A DNA stretch of 64,000 bases from an uncultured Actinomycetes bacterium (GCA_903825945.1 CAIKCJ010000029.1:1-64000), one strand, 5' to 3'; positions 8,739 through 17,701 are shown, numbered from the stretch's first letter. Notes: generated from the letters alone by a model not told the origin. Translations and numbers: made by a program.

Positions 8739-10346
8739 GTGATTGCTACCCAGAGTGTCGAACTACGTGCTGGGGCCAGACTCCTAGTTAAAGATGTCAC
8801 CGTGCGAATTAATCACGGTGATCGCATTGGATTTGTAGGTCGAAATGGTGCCGGCAAATCAACCCTTTGCAAGGTATTGGCTGGTGAAGGCATGCCTGCT
8901 GGCGGTCAAGTACTGCGAACTGGCACGATTGGATACCTCCCCCAGGACCCTCGTACTGGTGACCAGGATGAGACTGTCATAAATCGCATTCTCTCTGCGC
9001 GTGGCCTAGACCAAATTGTTACTCGTATGCGCAAGGCTGAAGAAGCTATTGCGGTCGCAGCCGAACAAGGTGCGGACGAACTCGATTTAGCCATGGAGCG
9101 CTATTCACGCGTAGATCAAGAATTCAACGCGGCTGGCGGTTATGGCGCATCATCAGAAGCCGAATCCATCGCAACCAATCTCGGACTCCCAGAGCGCATC
9201 TTTGAAGATAGCCTTGAAGGCTTGTCTGGCGGTCAACGTCGTCGAGTAGAACTCGCTCGTCTTCTTTTCAGTGGAGCCGAAACACTTCTACTAGATGAGC
9301 CTACTAACCACTTGGATGCCGAATCGATCAACTGGCTTCGTGAGTACCTTGGCAAATATTCCGGTGGACTCGTCATCATCTCTCACGATGTTGCTCTCAT
9401 TGAGACCGTGGTGAATAAAGTTTTCTACATTGATGGAAATCGCAACTGCATCGATGTATACAACATGGGTTGGAAGAAGTATCTCCAACAACGCGAAGAT
9501 GACGAACATCGTCGCAAGAAAGAACGCGCCAACGCCGAAAAGAAGGCTGCGATTCTTGCTAAACAAGGTGAGAAGATGCGCGCAAAGGCTTCAAAGGCAG
9601 TTGCGGCTCAAGGAATGCTACGCCGAGCAGATGCTCTGCTTGCTGGGCTTGAAGATGTCCGCAGGTCTGACAAGGTGGCAAAGCTTCGCTTCCCTACACC
9701 TGCTCCATGTGGCAAGACTCCCCTGATGGCTCATGGATTATCGAAGTCTTATGGTTCACTCGAAATCTTTACCGATGTTGACCTAGCTATCGATCGATCT
9801 TCCCGTGTTGTCATCCTAGGACTCAATGGTGCTGGTAAAACAACACTCCTTAAAATGCTTGCAGGAGTTCTGCAATCAGATACCGGCGCGATCGAACCAG
9901 GCCACGGCCTCAAAATCGGTTACTATGCCCAAGAGCACGAAATGCTTGATTTCGATCGTACTGTTCTCGAGAACATGCTCTCATCAGGTGAGAACATTGG
10001 TGAACCACAAGCACGTCAGGTACTTGGATCATTCTTATTTAGTGGCGACGACGTTCAAAAGCCGGTTGGTGTACTCAGCGGTGGCGAGCGAACTCGTTTA
10101 GCTCTTGCAACTCTTGTTGTCGGCGCCGCCAACCTCTTACTTCTCGATGAGCCAACCAATAACTTGGATCCAGCATCGCGCGATGAAATCCTGGCTGCAC
10201 TCAGTGAATACCAAGGCGCAGTTGTCATGGTTACGCACGACGATGGTGCGGTCCGTGCTCTTAAGCCTGAGCGTGTACTTCTACTCCCAGATGGCGATGA
10301 GGATCTATGGAACGATGAGTATTACGACCTGATTGCGCTCGAATAA
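8739..10346 (+). CDS. ABC-F family ATPase
   Basis: A soluble protein with two ABC ATPase domains and no membrane part, typical of ABC-F proteins that act on the ribosome. The first domain has Walker A GRNGAGKST (34-42) and signature LSGGQ (162-166). The second has Walker A GLNGAGKTT (361-369) and signature LSGGERTR. A Lys/Arg/Ala-rich linker of about residues 245-310 forms the interdomain coiled region. The start is a GTG at 8739, which gives the short N terminus common in actinobacterial members. Most likely a housekeeping translation factor; antibiotic protection cannot be excluded. Confidence 0.92.
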   Translation: MIATQSVELRAGARLLVKDVTVRINHGDRIGFVGRNGAGKSTLCKVLAGEGMPAGGQVLRTGTIGYLPQDPRTGDQDETVINRILSARGLDQIVTRMRKAEEAIAVAAEQGADELDLAMERYSRVDQEFNAAGGYGASSEAESIATNLGLPERIFEDSLEGLSGGQRRRVELARLLFSGAETLLLDEPTNHLDAESINWLREYLGKYSGGLVIISHDVALIETVVNKVFYIDGNRNCIDVYNMGWKKYLQQREDDEHRRKKERANAEKKAAILAKQGEKMRAKASKAVAAQGMLRRADALLAGLEDVRRSDKVAKLRFPTPAPCGKTPLMAHGLSKSYGSLEIFTDVDLAIDRSSRVVILGLNGAGKTTLLKMLAGVLQSDTGAIEPGHGLKIGYYAQEHEMLDFDRTVLENMLSSGENIGEPQARQVLGSFLFSGDDVQKPVGVLSGGERTRLALATLVVGAANLLLLDEPTNNLDPASRDEILAALSEYQGAVVMVTHDDGAVRALKPERVLLLPDGDEDLWNDEYYDLIALE

Positions 10347-10371
10347 CTTCGCTCAAGATTATTTAGTGCTT

Positions 10372-11793
10372 CTAGGCGCGTAGCGCCTCTGCCAACTCTC
10401 TGAAATCTTCGACCAGTTTGTCGATCTCTTCCTGTCCGTGTGCCAAACTGATGAGCCACTGCTCATCGAGTCCTGGAGGTGTGACGATTCCGCGGTTGAG
10501 GGACCAGAGCCACGCGAGCTCAGCTACCTTGAAATCTGTTGCTTTGTAATCGCGATAATTACGAACAGGTGTTGATGACCAGGTAATGCAACCCTTGACG
10601 CCAAAACCGACAGTATGTGCAGGAAGGTTGTGCTGCTCAATAATCTCCATGATCCTGTCTAAGGCTTGGCGATTGAGCGCCTCTGCATGTGCGAGGGCGT
10701 CAGGAGTACAAATGCGATCCATTGCGCGCACACCTGCCATTGCTAGCGGGTTAGCATTAAATGTACCGAAGTGATCGAAACGTCCGTCCGCGATTGCACT
10801 CATGATCTCCTTCTTGCCACCAAATGCTGCAAGTGGAAGTCCTCCGCCAATTGATTTAGCGAGGGTGATGAGATCCGGCTTTACGCCGATTCGAGCAGCG
10901 GCTCCATGAGGTCCGGCAGTGAGGCCAGTCTTAACCTCATCGAATATCAAAATGATTCCGTATTCATCACAGAGCGCACGAACGGCAGCAAGATAACCAG
11001 CGTCTGGAAGCACAATCGCCAAATTCTCCATGACAGGTTCCATGATGATGCAAGCGATCGTCGAACCATGCGCCTTGAAGAGCTTCTCAAGAGAAGGGAG
11101 ATTATTGAACGGAACCACATATATCTCACCAGCATTTGATCCTGCCGGAATGACCGGCGTTGGCTCTTCTGGATCTCCTGCATACTCAAGCTTTGGTTTT
11201 GCCGAAACTGTCATTGGGTCATAGCTACCGTGATAGCCACCCTCGAGCTTTACCATTCCGTCACGACCGGTGTAAGCCTTCGCAAGACGCGATGCATACA
11301 TGGTGGCTTCTGTACCAGAGTTAGCGAAACGGATCTGATCAATATCAAATCGCTTACACATCCGCTCGGCCGCATCACGAGAAATCGGCGATGGTGTCAC
11401 AAAGAGAGTGCCAGTCTTAAGGGCGTTTGTCGCCTCTTCTACAACTACCGGATTGAGGTGGCCAGCCAACATCGCACCAAATCCCATGGAGAGATCGAGG
11501 AGTTTGCGTCCATCGACATCTGTCATCCATGCGCCTTCGGCGCTGGCGATTGCAATTGGGTATGGATCCCAGTGCTGGAAGCTAGAGGGGACACCCATGG
11601 GCATTGATGCCAACGAGCGTTGGAACTCCTCATTAGAGCCGAACGTCCCAGTAGTAAAACGCTTCCATTCTGCGGCGATGAGTTCATCTACCCGGGCCAT
11701 GTCGAGCGGTACAGGTGATGTAGGTAATTTGCGATAGGCCTGAGGCTCTAAATCGGAGAAGAAATCTGTATTAACAGGTGATGTTGAATTCAT
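10372..11793 (-). CDS. Class III aminotransferase (glutamate-1-semialdehyde aminomutase-like)
   Basis: PLP-dependent aminotransferase of about 473 residues. Diagnostic segments are SGTEATMYASRLAKAYTGR, the substrate-loop LEGGYHGSYDP, IFDEVKTG and the PLP lysine in LAKSIGGGLP (Lys313 counting from this start). It resembles the glutamate-1-semialdehyde aminomutase branch. A role outside haem synthesis is plausible because the neighbours are a ureohydrolase and an exporter. I chose the ATG at 11793 (MNSTSP); the frame stays open upstream to 11886, but that extra stretch does not look like family sequence. Confidence 0.85.
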   Translation of the reverse strand: MNSTSPVNTDFFSDLEPQAYRKLPTSPVPLDMARVDELIAAEWKRFTTGTFGSNEEFQRSLASMPMGVPSSFQHWDPYPIAIASAEGAWMTDVDGRKLLDLSMGFGAMLAGHLNPVVVEEATNALKTGTLFVTPSPISRDAAERMCKRFDIDQIRFANSGTEATMYASRLAKAYTGRDGMVKLEGGYHGSYDPMTVSAKPKLEYAGDPEEPTPVIPAGSNAGEIYVVPFNNLPSLEKLFKAHGSTIACIIMEPVMENLAIVLPDAGYLAAVRALCDEYGIILIFDEVKTGLTAGPHGAAARIGVKPDLITLAKSIGGGLPLAAFGGKKEIMSAIADGRFDHFGTFNANPLAMAGVRAMDRICTPDALAHAEALNRQALDRIMEIIEQHNLPAHTVGFGVKGCITWSSTPVRNYRDYKATDFKVAELAWLWSLNRGIVTPPGLDEQWLISLAHGQEEIDKLVEDFRELAEALRA

Positions 11794-11911
11794 GACTTGC
11801 GTAAAAACATCGAGGGCTCCTGGCGGGCGCCAAGACACGATGTCAATCTCCAATGCTGTTTTCGCTAGGAAAGATTGAACCTTCAACTTGCTAAGATTAA
11901 GTTATCAGATA

Positions 11912-11934
11912 GCCTTAAAGAAATCACTTAAGGC
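11912..11934. promoter_or_regulatory. Inverted repeat between aminotransferase and MFS gene
   Basis: GCCTTAA at 11912-11918 and TTAAGGC at 11928-11934 form a perfect 7-bp inverted repeat separated by 9 bp in the divergent intergenic region. It could be an operator serving either gene or a short RNA hairpin. No T run follows, so it is not a standard terminator. Confidence 0.4.
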
Positions 11935-11984
11935 GCCCACTCTTCGTGAAAGACACGTATAAAACACCTCACCGGAAGGCTCCC

Positions 11985-13472
11985 ATGCCAAAAGACAAGA
12001 AACACCACTGGCTCCCAGGCGATGAAGGTCTAGACCCGAATCGCTGGATGGCGCTTGGCGTTATCGCTATCGCTTCTCTCATGATCGTTCTTGATGCATC
12101 AATCATCAACCTCGCTCTTCCAAGTGCTCAGAAAGCGCTTCATATTTCTAATGCAAATCGCCAGTGGGTTGTCACGGCGTACTCACTGACATTCGGAAGC
12201 TTGTTGCTACTCGGAGGTCGAATCGCCGACTATGTCGGTCGTAAAAAAGTTTTCATGATTGGACTTTTAGGTTTCGCACTCGCTTCACTCATTGGTGGAT
12301 TTTCGCAAAACCAGGGAGAGCTTTTTGCAATGCGTGGTCTTCAAGGCGCATTCGGTGCTCTACTTGCACCATCTTCGCTCTCTCTACTCAACGTTACATT
12401 TACTGTTCCAAAAGAGCGCGCTAAAGCGTTTGGAGTGTATGGTGGAATTTCTGGCGGCGGAGCAGCAATCGGCTTGATCATGGGCGGCCTTCTCACCGAA
12501 TACGCAAACTGGCGTTGGTGTTTATTCGTTAATGCTCCTATTGCAGTACTTGCCGTTCTTCTCGCGATTCCTAACTTGCACGAGTCAAAGGCGAAGGGCG
12601 ACAATAAGTACGATGTTCCTGGCGCAGTTACCGTGACTGTCGGACTTGTTTCACTGGTGTATGGATTTAGCCAAGCTGCAAACAATGGTTGGGCAAACAT
12701 TCACACATACCCTTACTTTATAGCTGCAATCATCTTCATTGCTGCCTTCTTTGCAATCGAAGCGAAGGCCTCTCACCCACTTCTGCCTGTGCGTGTATTG
12801 GCTGAACGCAATCGTGGTGGTTCCTACATTGGCTCTCTCCTCGTTGGAGTCGGGCTTTTTGCAATGTTCTTGTTCTTGAGCATCTACATGCAATCATTCC
12901 TTCATTACTCACCACTTAAGGCTGGCGTAGCGTTCCTACCGTTTACAGTCGGAATCGTCATCGGCGCAGGAATTGCATCTCAACTTCTTCCTAAAATCGG
13001 TCCACGACCACTGATGGTCTTCGGAATGATCTTGGCGACGGTCGGAATCTTGCTCTTCGCTCGCCTGACACCTACGTCGGGTTACACCTCACACCTCTTG
13101 GCTCCAATGCTCATCATGAGCTTTGGTTGTGCTCTGTACTTCATTCCAAATGCGAGTACGGGACTGCACCTAGCAGGTGAGCATGATGCTGGAGTGGCTA
13201 GTGCAATGCTCAACACCAGTCAGCAAATTGGTGGATCTCTAGGTGCTGCGCTCCTCAACACCATCGCAATCTCCTCGGCTGCAGCCTTCGTCAAGGGTCA
13301 CACATCCCTAGGTCAAAAGGTTGGTGTCTATGCCCAGGTGCACGGCTTCACCACCACATTTAAGTGGGGTGCAGTCTTCCTGTTTACCTGCGCTCTGCTC
13401 TCAGCCCTCATGATCAACGCAGGCAAGGAATCCTTAACTGAGCCAGAGAATTCGGCTGGTCAGTTGATCTAA
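11985..13472 (+). CDS. MFS transporter, DHA2 (EmrB/QacA) drug-exporter type
   Basis: A proton-driven efflux protein of 495 residues with about 14 hydrophobic segments, the length and topology of the DHA2 family. Motif A is seen as GGRIADYVGRKKVF after TM2, and a Gly-rich stretch (GGISGGGAAIGLIMGG) follows in TM5 (motif C region). The ATG at 11985 has a GGAAGG ribosome site 6 bp upstream; a GTG at 11946 in the same frame would add 13 residues. The exported compound is unknown. It is divergent from the aminotransferase gene. Confidence 0.9.
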   Translation: MPKDKKHHWLPGDEGLDPNRWMALGVIAIASLMIVLDASIINLALPSAQKALHISNANRQWVVTAYSLTFGSLLLLGGRIADYVGRKKVFMIGLLGFALASLIGGFSQNQGELFAMRGLQGAFGALLAPSSLSLLNVTFTVPKERAKAFGVYGGISGGGAAIGLIMGGLLTEYANWRWCLFVNAPIAVLAVLLAIPNLHESKAKGDNKYDVPGAVTVTVGLVSLVYGFSQAANNGWANIHTYPYFIAAIIFIAAFFAIEAKASHPLLPVRVLAERNRGGSYIGSLLVGVGLFAMFLFLSIYMQSFLHYSPLKAGVAFLPFTVGIVIGAGIASQLLPKIGPRPLMVFGMILATVGILLFARLTPTSGYTSHLLAPMLIMSFGCALYFIPNASTGLHLAGEHDAGVASAMLNTSQQIGGSLGAALLNTIAISSAAAFVKGHTSLGQKVGVYAQVHGFTTTFKWGAVFLFTCALLSALMINAGKESLTEPENSAGQLI

Positions 13473-13503
13473 AATGATGTGAATCTCACCCATTCGGTGG
13501 GCG

Positions 13504-13583
13504 AAAAACCCTTTAATGCGATAAGTTACTACCTGCAAATCATTTGCATAAAGTAGTCATTTACGAGTTAAGGGTTTTTTTTT
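13504..13583 (+). promoter_or_regulatory. Long inverted repeat with T run at the NiCoT gene start
   Basis: AAAAACCCTTTAA (13504-13516) can pair, with one bulged base, to TTAAGGGTTTTT (from 13568), which runs into nine T residues right before the ATG. The loop of about 50 bases holds the palindrome at 13534. In RNA that starts upstream, for example reading through from the MFS gene, this would form a terminator-like hairpin that also hides the AAGGG ribosome site. It may therefore be the MFS terminator and insulate the permease gene. Confidence 0.5.
13534..13548. promoter_or_regulatory. Nur-box-like palindrome upstream of the Ni/Co permease
   Basis: TGCAAATCATTTGCA is a perfect 7+1+7 palindrome ending 35 bp before the permease start. 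It fits the published Nur operator pattern of Streptomyces (TTGCAA-N5-TTGCAA) in the form TGCAA-N5-TTGCA. Outer bases continue the symmetry (ACTAC at 13528-13532, GTAGT at 13553-13557). A Fur-family nickel or zinc repressor is the likely binder; no such regulator is encoded in this window. Confidence 0.6.
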
Positions 13584-14786
13584 ATGGGTACGCCAGAGTC
13601 TGGTCATGCATCAGGCGCCAAGCGCTCTCGCAACCCTTTGGCGAGCCTCTCGCGAGATGAACGCAACCGCCTAGGTGCAATGTTCGGCGTGATCTTCTTC
13701 CTTCTTATTGGCGGTCTGCTCTTGATGTGGGCTGCAACATCGGGCCACTATCGCTTAGCTGATGGGCAACTTTTTGGATGGGGAACGGGATTTTTGGCAC
13801 TCACCCTGGGTATGCGACATGCCTTCGATGCAGATCATATTTCTGCCATCGATAACACGACTCGAAAGTTGATGGCTGATGGGCAGCGTCCTATGGGTGT
13901 TGGCTTCTTCTTCTCTCTTGGCCACTCCTCCGTTGTGACATTCCTTGCGATCTTGCTCAACTTTGGAATTAAGGCGCTTGGCTCGCAGGTAAACAATCAA
14001 AATTCTGCGCTTCACCATTACACCGGGTTGGTTGGCACAACAATATCCGGTTCATTCCTTTTGCTCATCGCACTCCTTAACCTCATTGTGCTAGCTTCAG
14101 TACTCAAAGTTTTTCGCAAAATGCGTCAAGGCCTGTATGACGAAAAGGAGCTTGAAAAGCATCTTGATTCGCGTGGATTCATGATGCGCTTTTTTGGACC
14201 TATCGCTCGTCGGGTAGATGCCAGTTGGAAAATGTATCCACTTGGCGTCCTCTTTGGACTCGGTTTCGACACTGCTACTGAGGTGGCCCTACTTGTTCTC
14301 GCTGGCTCTTCAGTAGTTGCTGGACTTCCATGGTGGGCAATTCTTTCACTTCCAATGCTCTTTGCTGGTGGGATGAGCTTGCTCGATACCATCGACGGAT
14401 CCTTCATGAACTTTGCTTACGGCTGGGCATTCTCGAAACCAGTACGTAAGGTTTATTACAACATCGTCATCACCGGTCTATCGGTCGTCGTGGCTCTTTT
14501 CATTGGTGGAATCGAAGTCGCTCAAGTATTTGCACAGCAACTCAAACTGACTGGTTTCTTCTGGAACTATGCGCTGGCCTTTAATATCAACAAAGCAGGA
14601 TTCATTATTGTCGCCATATTTGTAGTGATCTGGGCTAGTGCCTTGGCCATATGGCGATTCGGCAAGATTGAAAATCGCTGGCACGACCACGCCCATAAAG
14701 CCCAACTAGCTCGTGGCGAACAAGAGAACCACGCAGCCGCTGGAGTTGAACTCGGACCCATTAATGAAGGTTTCCAGATCGATTAG
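13584..14786 (+). CDS. NiCoT family nickel/cobalt permease
   Basis: High-affinity single-component uptake permease of the HoxN/NixA family, about eight membrane segments in 400 residues. The signature HX4DH in TM2 is present (His79, Asp84, His85 in RHAFDADHISAIDN), as are LGFDTATEVALL and GMSLLDTIDGSFMNFAYGWA. Metal choice between nickel and cobalt cannot be decided from these motifs. It is monocistronic, convergent with the LacI gene 12 bp away. The upstream Nur-like palindrome suggests repression when nickel is plentiful, which would favour nickel as the substrate. Confidence 0.92.
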   Translation: MGTPESGHASGAKRSRNPLASLSRDERNRLGAMFGVIFFLLIGGLLLMWAATSGHYRLADGQLFGWGTGFLALTLGMRHAFDADHISAIDNTTRKLMADGQRPMGVGFFFSLGHSSVVTFLAILLNFGIKALGSQVNNQNSALHHYTGLVGTTISGSFLLLIALLNLIVLASVLKVFRKMRQGLYDEKELEKHLDSRGFMMRFFGPIARRVDASWKMYPLGVLFGLGFDTATEVALLVLAGSSVVAGLPWWAILSLPMLFAGGMSLLDTIDGSFMNFAYGWAFSKPVRKVYYNIVITGLSVVVALFIGGIEVAQVFAQQLKLTGFFWNYALAFNINKAGFIIVAIFVVIWASALAIWRFGKIENRWHDHAHKAQLARGEQENHAAAGVELGPINEGFQID

Positions 14787-14798
14787 ATTCGCTAGTCG

Positions 14799-15833
14799 TT
14801 AGTACTTGGGTGAAATTTCACCAGATCCGCGCGGTGTTAAGACTGTGGGGATTACTTTCTTCTCGTAGTCACCATCGTCACCGTCAAGGCGTTTGAAAAG
14901 AAGTTCTGCGGCGCTTTCTCCCATCGCGGTGACATTTTGAGTAACCAATGTGATGGCAGGAGCGAGAAGGTCGGCCTCGGAAATCTCATCAAATCCCACG
15001 AGTGCAACCGAGCCCTGAAGTCCGAGTTGATGAAGTGTACGAATGGCTCCTATGGTCACGAAGTTCTGACTCGCAAAAATAGCCGTCGGTGAGCTACTCC
15101 CACCAAAAATTCCAGAGAGCGTCGCTTGTGCATCAGCGCTTGAGTGCGAGCCTTGAAATACGATTGCTGCATCGTAAGCAATATTGCTCACCTCTAGAGC
15201 TTTTTTGTATCCAGCCAATCGCTGCGCACCCGTGTAAATAGTCGCATAGTCACCGATATAGGCAATTCGGCGATGACCATGTTTAATGAGATGCATCGTT
15301 GCGGCAAAGCCACCATCAAAATTGGTGGCCACAACTGAGTCCGCATCTAGATTTACTGGAGGGCGATCGAGGAAAACCAAAGGTGTTCCGGCGCCCTGCT
15401 CTTTGCTCAAATATGCGTGGTCATCACCTGCCGGAACAATGATGAGTCCATCCACTCGACGCGCAAAAAAGGCGCTGGTGAGCTCTTGCTCGCGATGGGT
15501 ATCTTCATCCAAACTTCCCGCAAATACGATGACGTTTCGCTGGCGCGCAACATCTTCAATAGCGCGATGAAGAGCCGAGGAAAATGGGTTGGAGATATTC
15601 TCGACCAGCAACCCAATAGTCTGCGTCTTTCCGTCGCTGCGACGCAAGAATCCGGCTTGCAGGTTGGGGCGGTAATCTAGCTCTTTAACCGCACTCATCA
15701 CGCGCTCAAAGAGTTCAGGATTTACATTCCCCTCCCCATTGATAACGCGGGAGACCGTTTTTATACTCGCTCCCGCACGCTCTGCGACCTCGCGCATTGT
15801 GGAACGAGTACGCGAGGTATGGAATTGAGTCAT
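14799..15833 (-). CDS. LacI family transcriptional regulator
   Basis: A 344-residue repressor with an N-terminal LacI helix-turn-helix (MREVAERAGASIKTVSRVIN, residues 13-32) followed by a periplasmic-binding-protein-like effector domain. It is the last gene of the minus-strand run binding protein - permease - ATPase - regulator, so it very probably controls that operon and binds the transported sugar or a derivative. Candidate operators with the CG centre typical of LacI regulators flank the operon start (18803 and 18845). The start codon lies 21 bp after the ATPase stop. Confidence 0.93.
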   Translation of the reverse strand: MTQFHTSRTRSTMREVAERAGASIKTVSRVINGEGNVNPELFERVMSAVKELDYRPNLQAGFLRRSDGKTQTIGLLVENISNPFSSALHRAIEDVARQRNVIVFAGSLDEDTHREQELTSAFFARRVDGLIIVPAGDDHAYLSKEQGAGTPLVFLDRPPVNLDADSVVATNFDGGFAATMHLIKHGHRRIAYIGDYATIYTGAQRLAGYKKALEVSNIAYDAAIVFQGSHSSADAQATLSGIFGGSSSPTAIFASQNFVTIGAIRTLHQLGLQGSVALVGFDEISEADLLAPAITLVTQNVTAMGESAAELLFKRLDGDDGDYEKKVIPTVLTPRGSGEISPKY

Positions 15834-15854
15834 GGTGGTGAGAGTAGCAAAGCG

Positions 15855-16622
15855 CTACTTGCTATCGATCAAACCAGTGATTGTGCCAAGGAGTTTTTCT
15901 GCATCGAAGGTAGATGTTGGTGCATCAGCAACAACTTTTCCTAAGCGCAAGCAGACAATCCTGTCGGTGATTTCAAGGACGTGAGGAAGAGTATGCGAGA
16001 TAAAAATTACTCCTAGGCCTTGAGCTTTGGCGTTCTTGATGATCTGCAAAACTTCTTTTGCCTGACGTGCTCCGAGATGGTTGGTAGGTTCATCAAGGAT
16101 GATCACGTGTTTAGCCCATGAGACTGCTCGACCAATTGCTACAGCCTGACGCTGACCTCCGGAGAGTTGTGAGATTGAGCGGTTAGATTGTGGAACGGCG
16201 ATACCGACCTTCTCTAAATTCTCATGCGCAATTCGGTCCATCTTCTTCTGCGCCAAGAAGCCAAACTTGCCCAAAGGTCCCTTGACGTACTCCTCGCGAC
16301 CGAGGAAAACGTTAGATGAGACAGAAAGATGTGGGGCGAGACCTGACTCTTGATAAAGGGTCTCAACACCAGCCTCGAGGGCATCTTGTGGAGACTTCCA
16401 GTGACGCTCAATGCCGTCAAGAAAAACTTGTCCGGATGTAGGTTGGTGAGCACCAGAGAGAATCTTTACCAGCGTAGATTTTCCTGCACCGTTATCGCCA
16501 ACAAGTCCGACGACCTCACCTGCATGAATCTTCATGCTCACGTCATCGAGTGCAACAACCGAGCCGTAATGCTTGGAGGCATTGCGAACTTCATAGAGAG
16601 GTACTTCTGAACCTAGAGTCAT
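15855..16622 (-). CDS. Sugar ABC transporter ATP-binding protein (CUT2, single domain)
   Basis: ATPase subunit that powers sugar import. The 255-residue protein has Walker A GDNGAGKST (42-50), signature LSGGQ (153-157) and Walker B VIILDEPT (173-180). Unlike RbsA/XylG-type ATPases of the CUT2 family it has only one nucleotide-binding domain, as in the fructose system FrcA, so two copies should assemble per transporter. The start lies 9 bp after the permease stop. The transported sugar is not proven; fructose, ribose or xylose-like sugars are candidates. Confidence 0.93.
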   Translation of the reverse strand: MTLGSEVPLYEVRNASKHYGSVVALDDVSMKIHAGEVVGLVGDNGAGKSTLVKILSGAHQPTSGQVFLDGIERHWKSPQDALEAGVETLYQESGLAPHLSVSSNVFLGREEYVKGPLGKFGFLAQKKMDRIAHENLEKVGIAVPQSNRSISQLSGGQRQAVAIGRAVSWAKHVIILDEPTNHLGARQAKEVLQIIKNAKAQGLGVIFISHTLPHVLEITDRIVCLRLGKVVADAPTSTFDAEKLLGTITGLIDSK

Positions 16623-16630
16623 GTCTTGAC

Positions 16631-17611
16631 CTACTTTCTTACTCGGTTGCGATATTGCTGAAGAAGAACAGCAGCTGCAATCAAAAGAGCAACTGCGACT
16701 TGGTCCCAGTTAGCAGCGACATTGATGATGATCAAGCCGCTGGTAACAGTTGTCAGGATGAGCGCGCCGAGCGCAGTTCCAAAGAAGTTTCCTACGCCAC
16801 CACTGAGAGCTGCTCCACCGATAACTACGGCCGCGATCGCTTGTAATTCGCCACCTTGACCTGAGGTCGGAGCACCAGAACCGAGGCGTAGATAGAAGTA
16901 GTAACCAGCACAGCTAGCGAGCAAACTCGACAGTATATAAACCTTAGCGAGATGGCGATTCACGTTAATTCCAGCAGCGCGAGCTGCGAAAGAGTTTGAG
17001 CCAATTGCAAATGTGTAGCGACCGAAGCGAGCCTTATGGAGGACGATTCCTAGAGCCGCGATGATGATGACAACGACAAGACCCGGACGAGAGAGTGGAC
17101 CAAAATCAGGAACGCTCAGGCTAATGGCCTTTGCTGGTCCGCCACCGATTGGATCGCCACCAGTGAAAACGATAGAGAGACCAGCGCCAGCACCCATGGT
17201 GACCAGCGTTGCGATAAATGGAACAACTTTGGCCTTGGTGATCATCAACGCATTAATGATTCCTACAAGCAACCCTACTCCGAGAGTTACGAGGAGTCCT
17301 ACGACAAGAGTGAGGTTTTGACCTTGATGATGGTTAGTCATGCCCTCCATAGTGATCGCACCAACCACACCACTGACACCAACGGTTGAACCAACTGAGA
17401 GATCAATACCACCAGAGATGATGACAAATGTTTCGCCGATGGCGATGAGGACGATTGGAGACCAGTCCGAAAGAATGTTTCCAAAAACTGCGTTAGAGAA
17501 GAAAACAGAGTTGCGAGAGGTAAAAAAAGCCACCATCACCACAAGAACAGTCAGCAACAATACCTGCTGATTACCGAAAGCCGATTTGACGCGGGACGCG
17601 ACTTTATTCAC
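16631..17611 (-). CDS. Sugar ABC transporter permease (RbsC/FrcC-like)
   Basis: Membrane subunit of the CUT2 sugar importer, 326 residues with eight to ten hydrophobic segments. It carries the family patterns GGIDLSVGSTVG near residues 66-77 and AIAAVVIGGAALSGGVGNFFG near the C terminus. It lies between the binding protein and ATPase genes in one transcription unit. The 149-bp gap to the binding protein gene holds a GC-rich hairpin (17669-17701), which can lower permease expression relative to the binding protein. Confidence 0.93.
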   Translation of the reverse strand: MNKVASRVKSAFGNQQVLLLTVLVVMVAFFTSRNSVFFSNAVFGNILSDWSPIVLIAIGETFVIISGGIDLSVGSTVGVSGVVGAITMEGMTNHHQGQNLTLVVGLLVTLGVGLLVGIINALMITKAKVVPFIATLVTMGAGAGLSIVFTGGDPIGGGPAKAISLSVPDFGPLSRPGLVVVIIIAALGIVLHKARFGRYTFAIGSNSFAARAAGINVNRHLAKVYILSSLLASCAGYYFYLRLGSGAPTSGQGGELQAIAAVVIGGAALSGGVGNFFGTALGALILTTVTSGLIIINVAANWDQVAVALLIAAAVLLQQYRNRVRK

Positions 17612-17668
17612 ACCATCTCCTGAGAAAAATTTTGCGCTTAACGAATTGAGATATCTATCAGAGAAAGA

Positions 17669-17701
17669 GCCGGCTAGATCCTGACAAGCAGGTTAGCCGG
17701 C
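17669..17701 (-). terminator. Intercistronic hairpin between binding protein and permease genes
   Basis: GCCGGCTA and TAGCCGGC form a perfect 8-bp stem with a loop of about 17 bases, 59 bp after the binding-protein stop on the minus strand. The bases that follow on that strand (TCTTTCTCT) are only moderately T-rich. It probably acts as a partial terminator or a 3' stabiliser that keeps binding-protein mRNA abundant. Confidence 0.6.

Noticed and set aside
8739-10346. Antibiotic resistance determinant (ABC-F type)
   Set aside because: The linker and overall type look like housekeeping actinobacterial ABC-F proteins; nothing in the sequence indicates ribosome protection against drugs.
5658-14786. 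Genomic island
   Set aside because: The block has accessory-type genes but no integrase, tRNA, flanking repeats or visible composition change.
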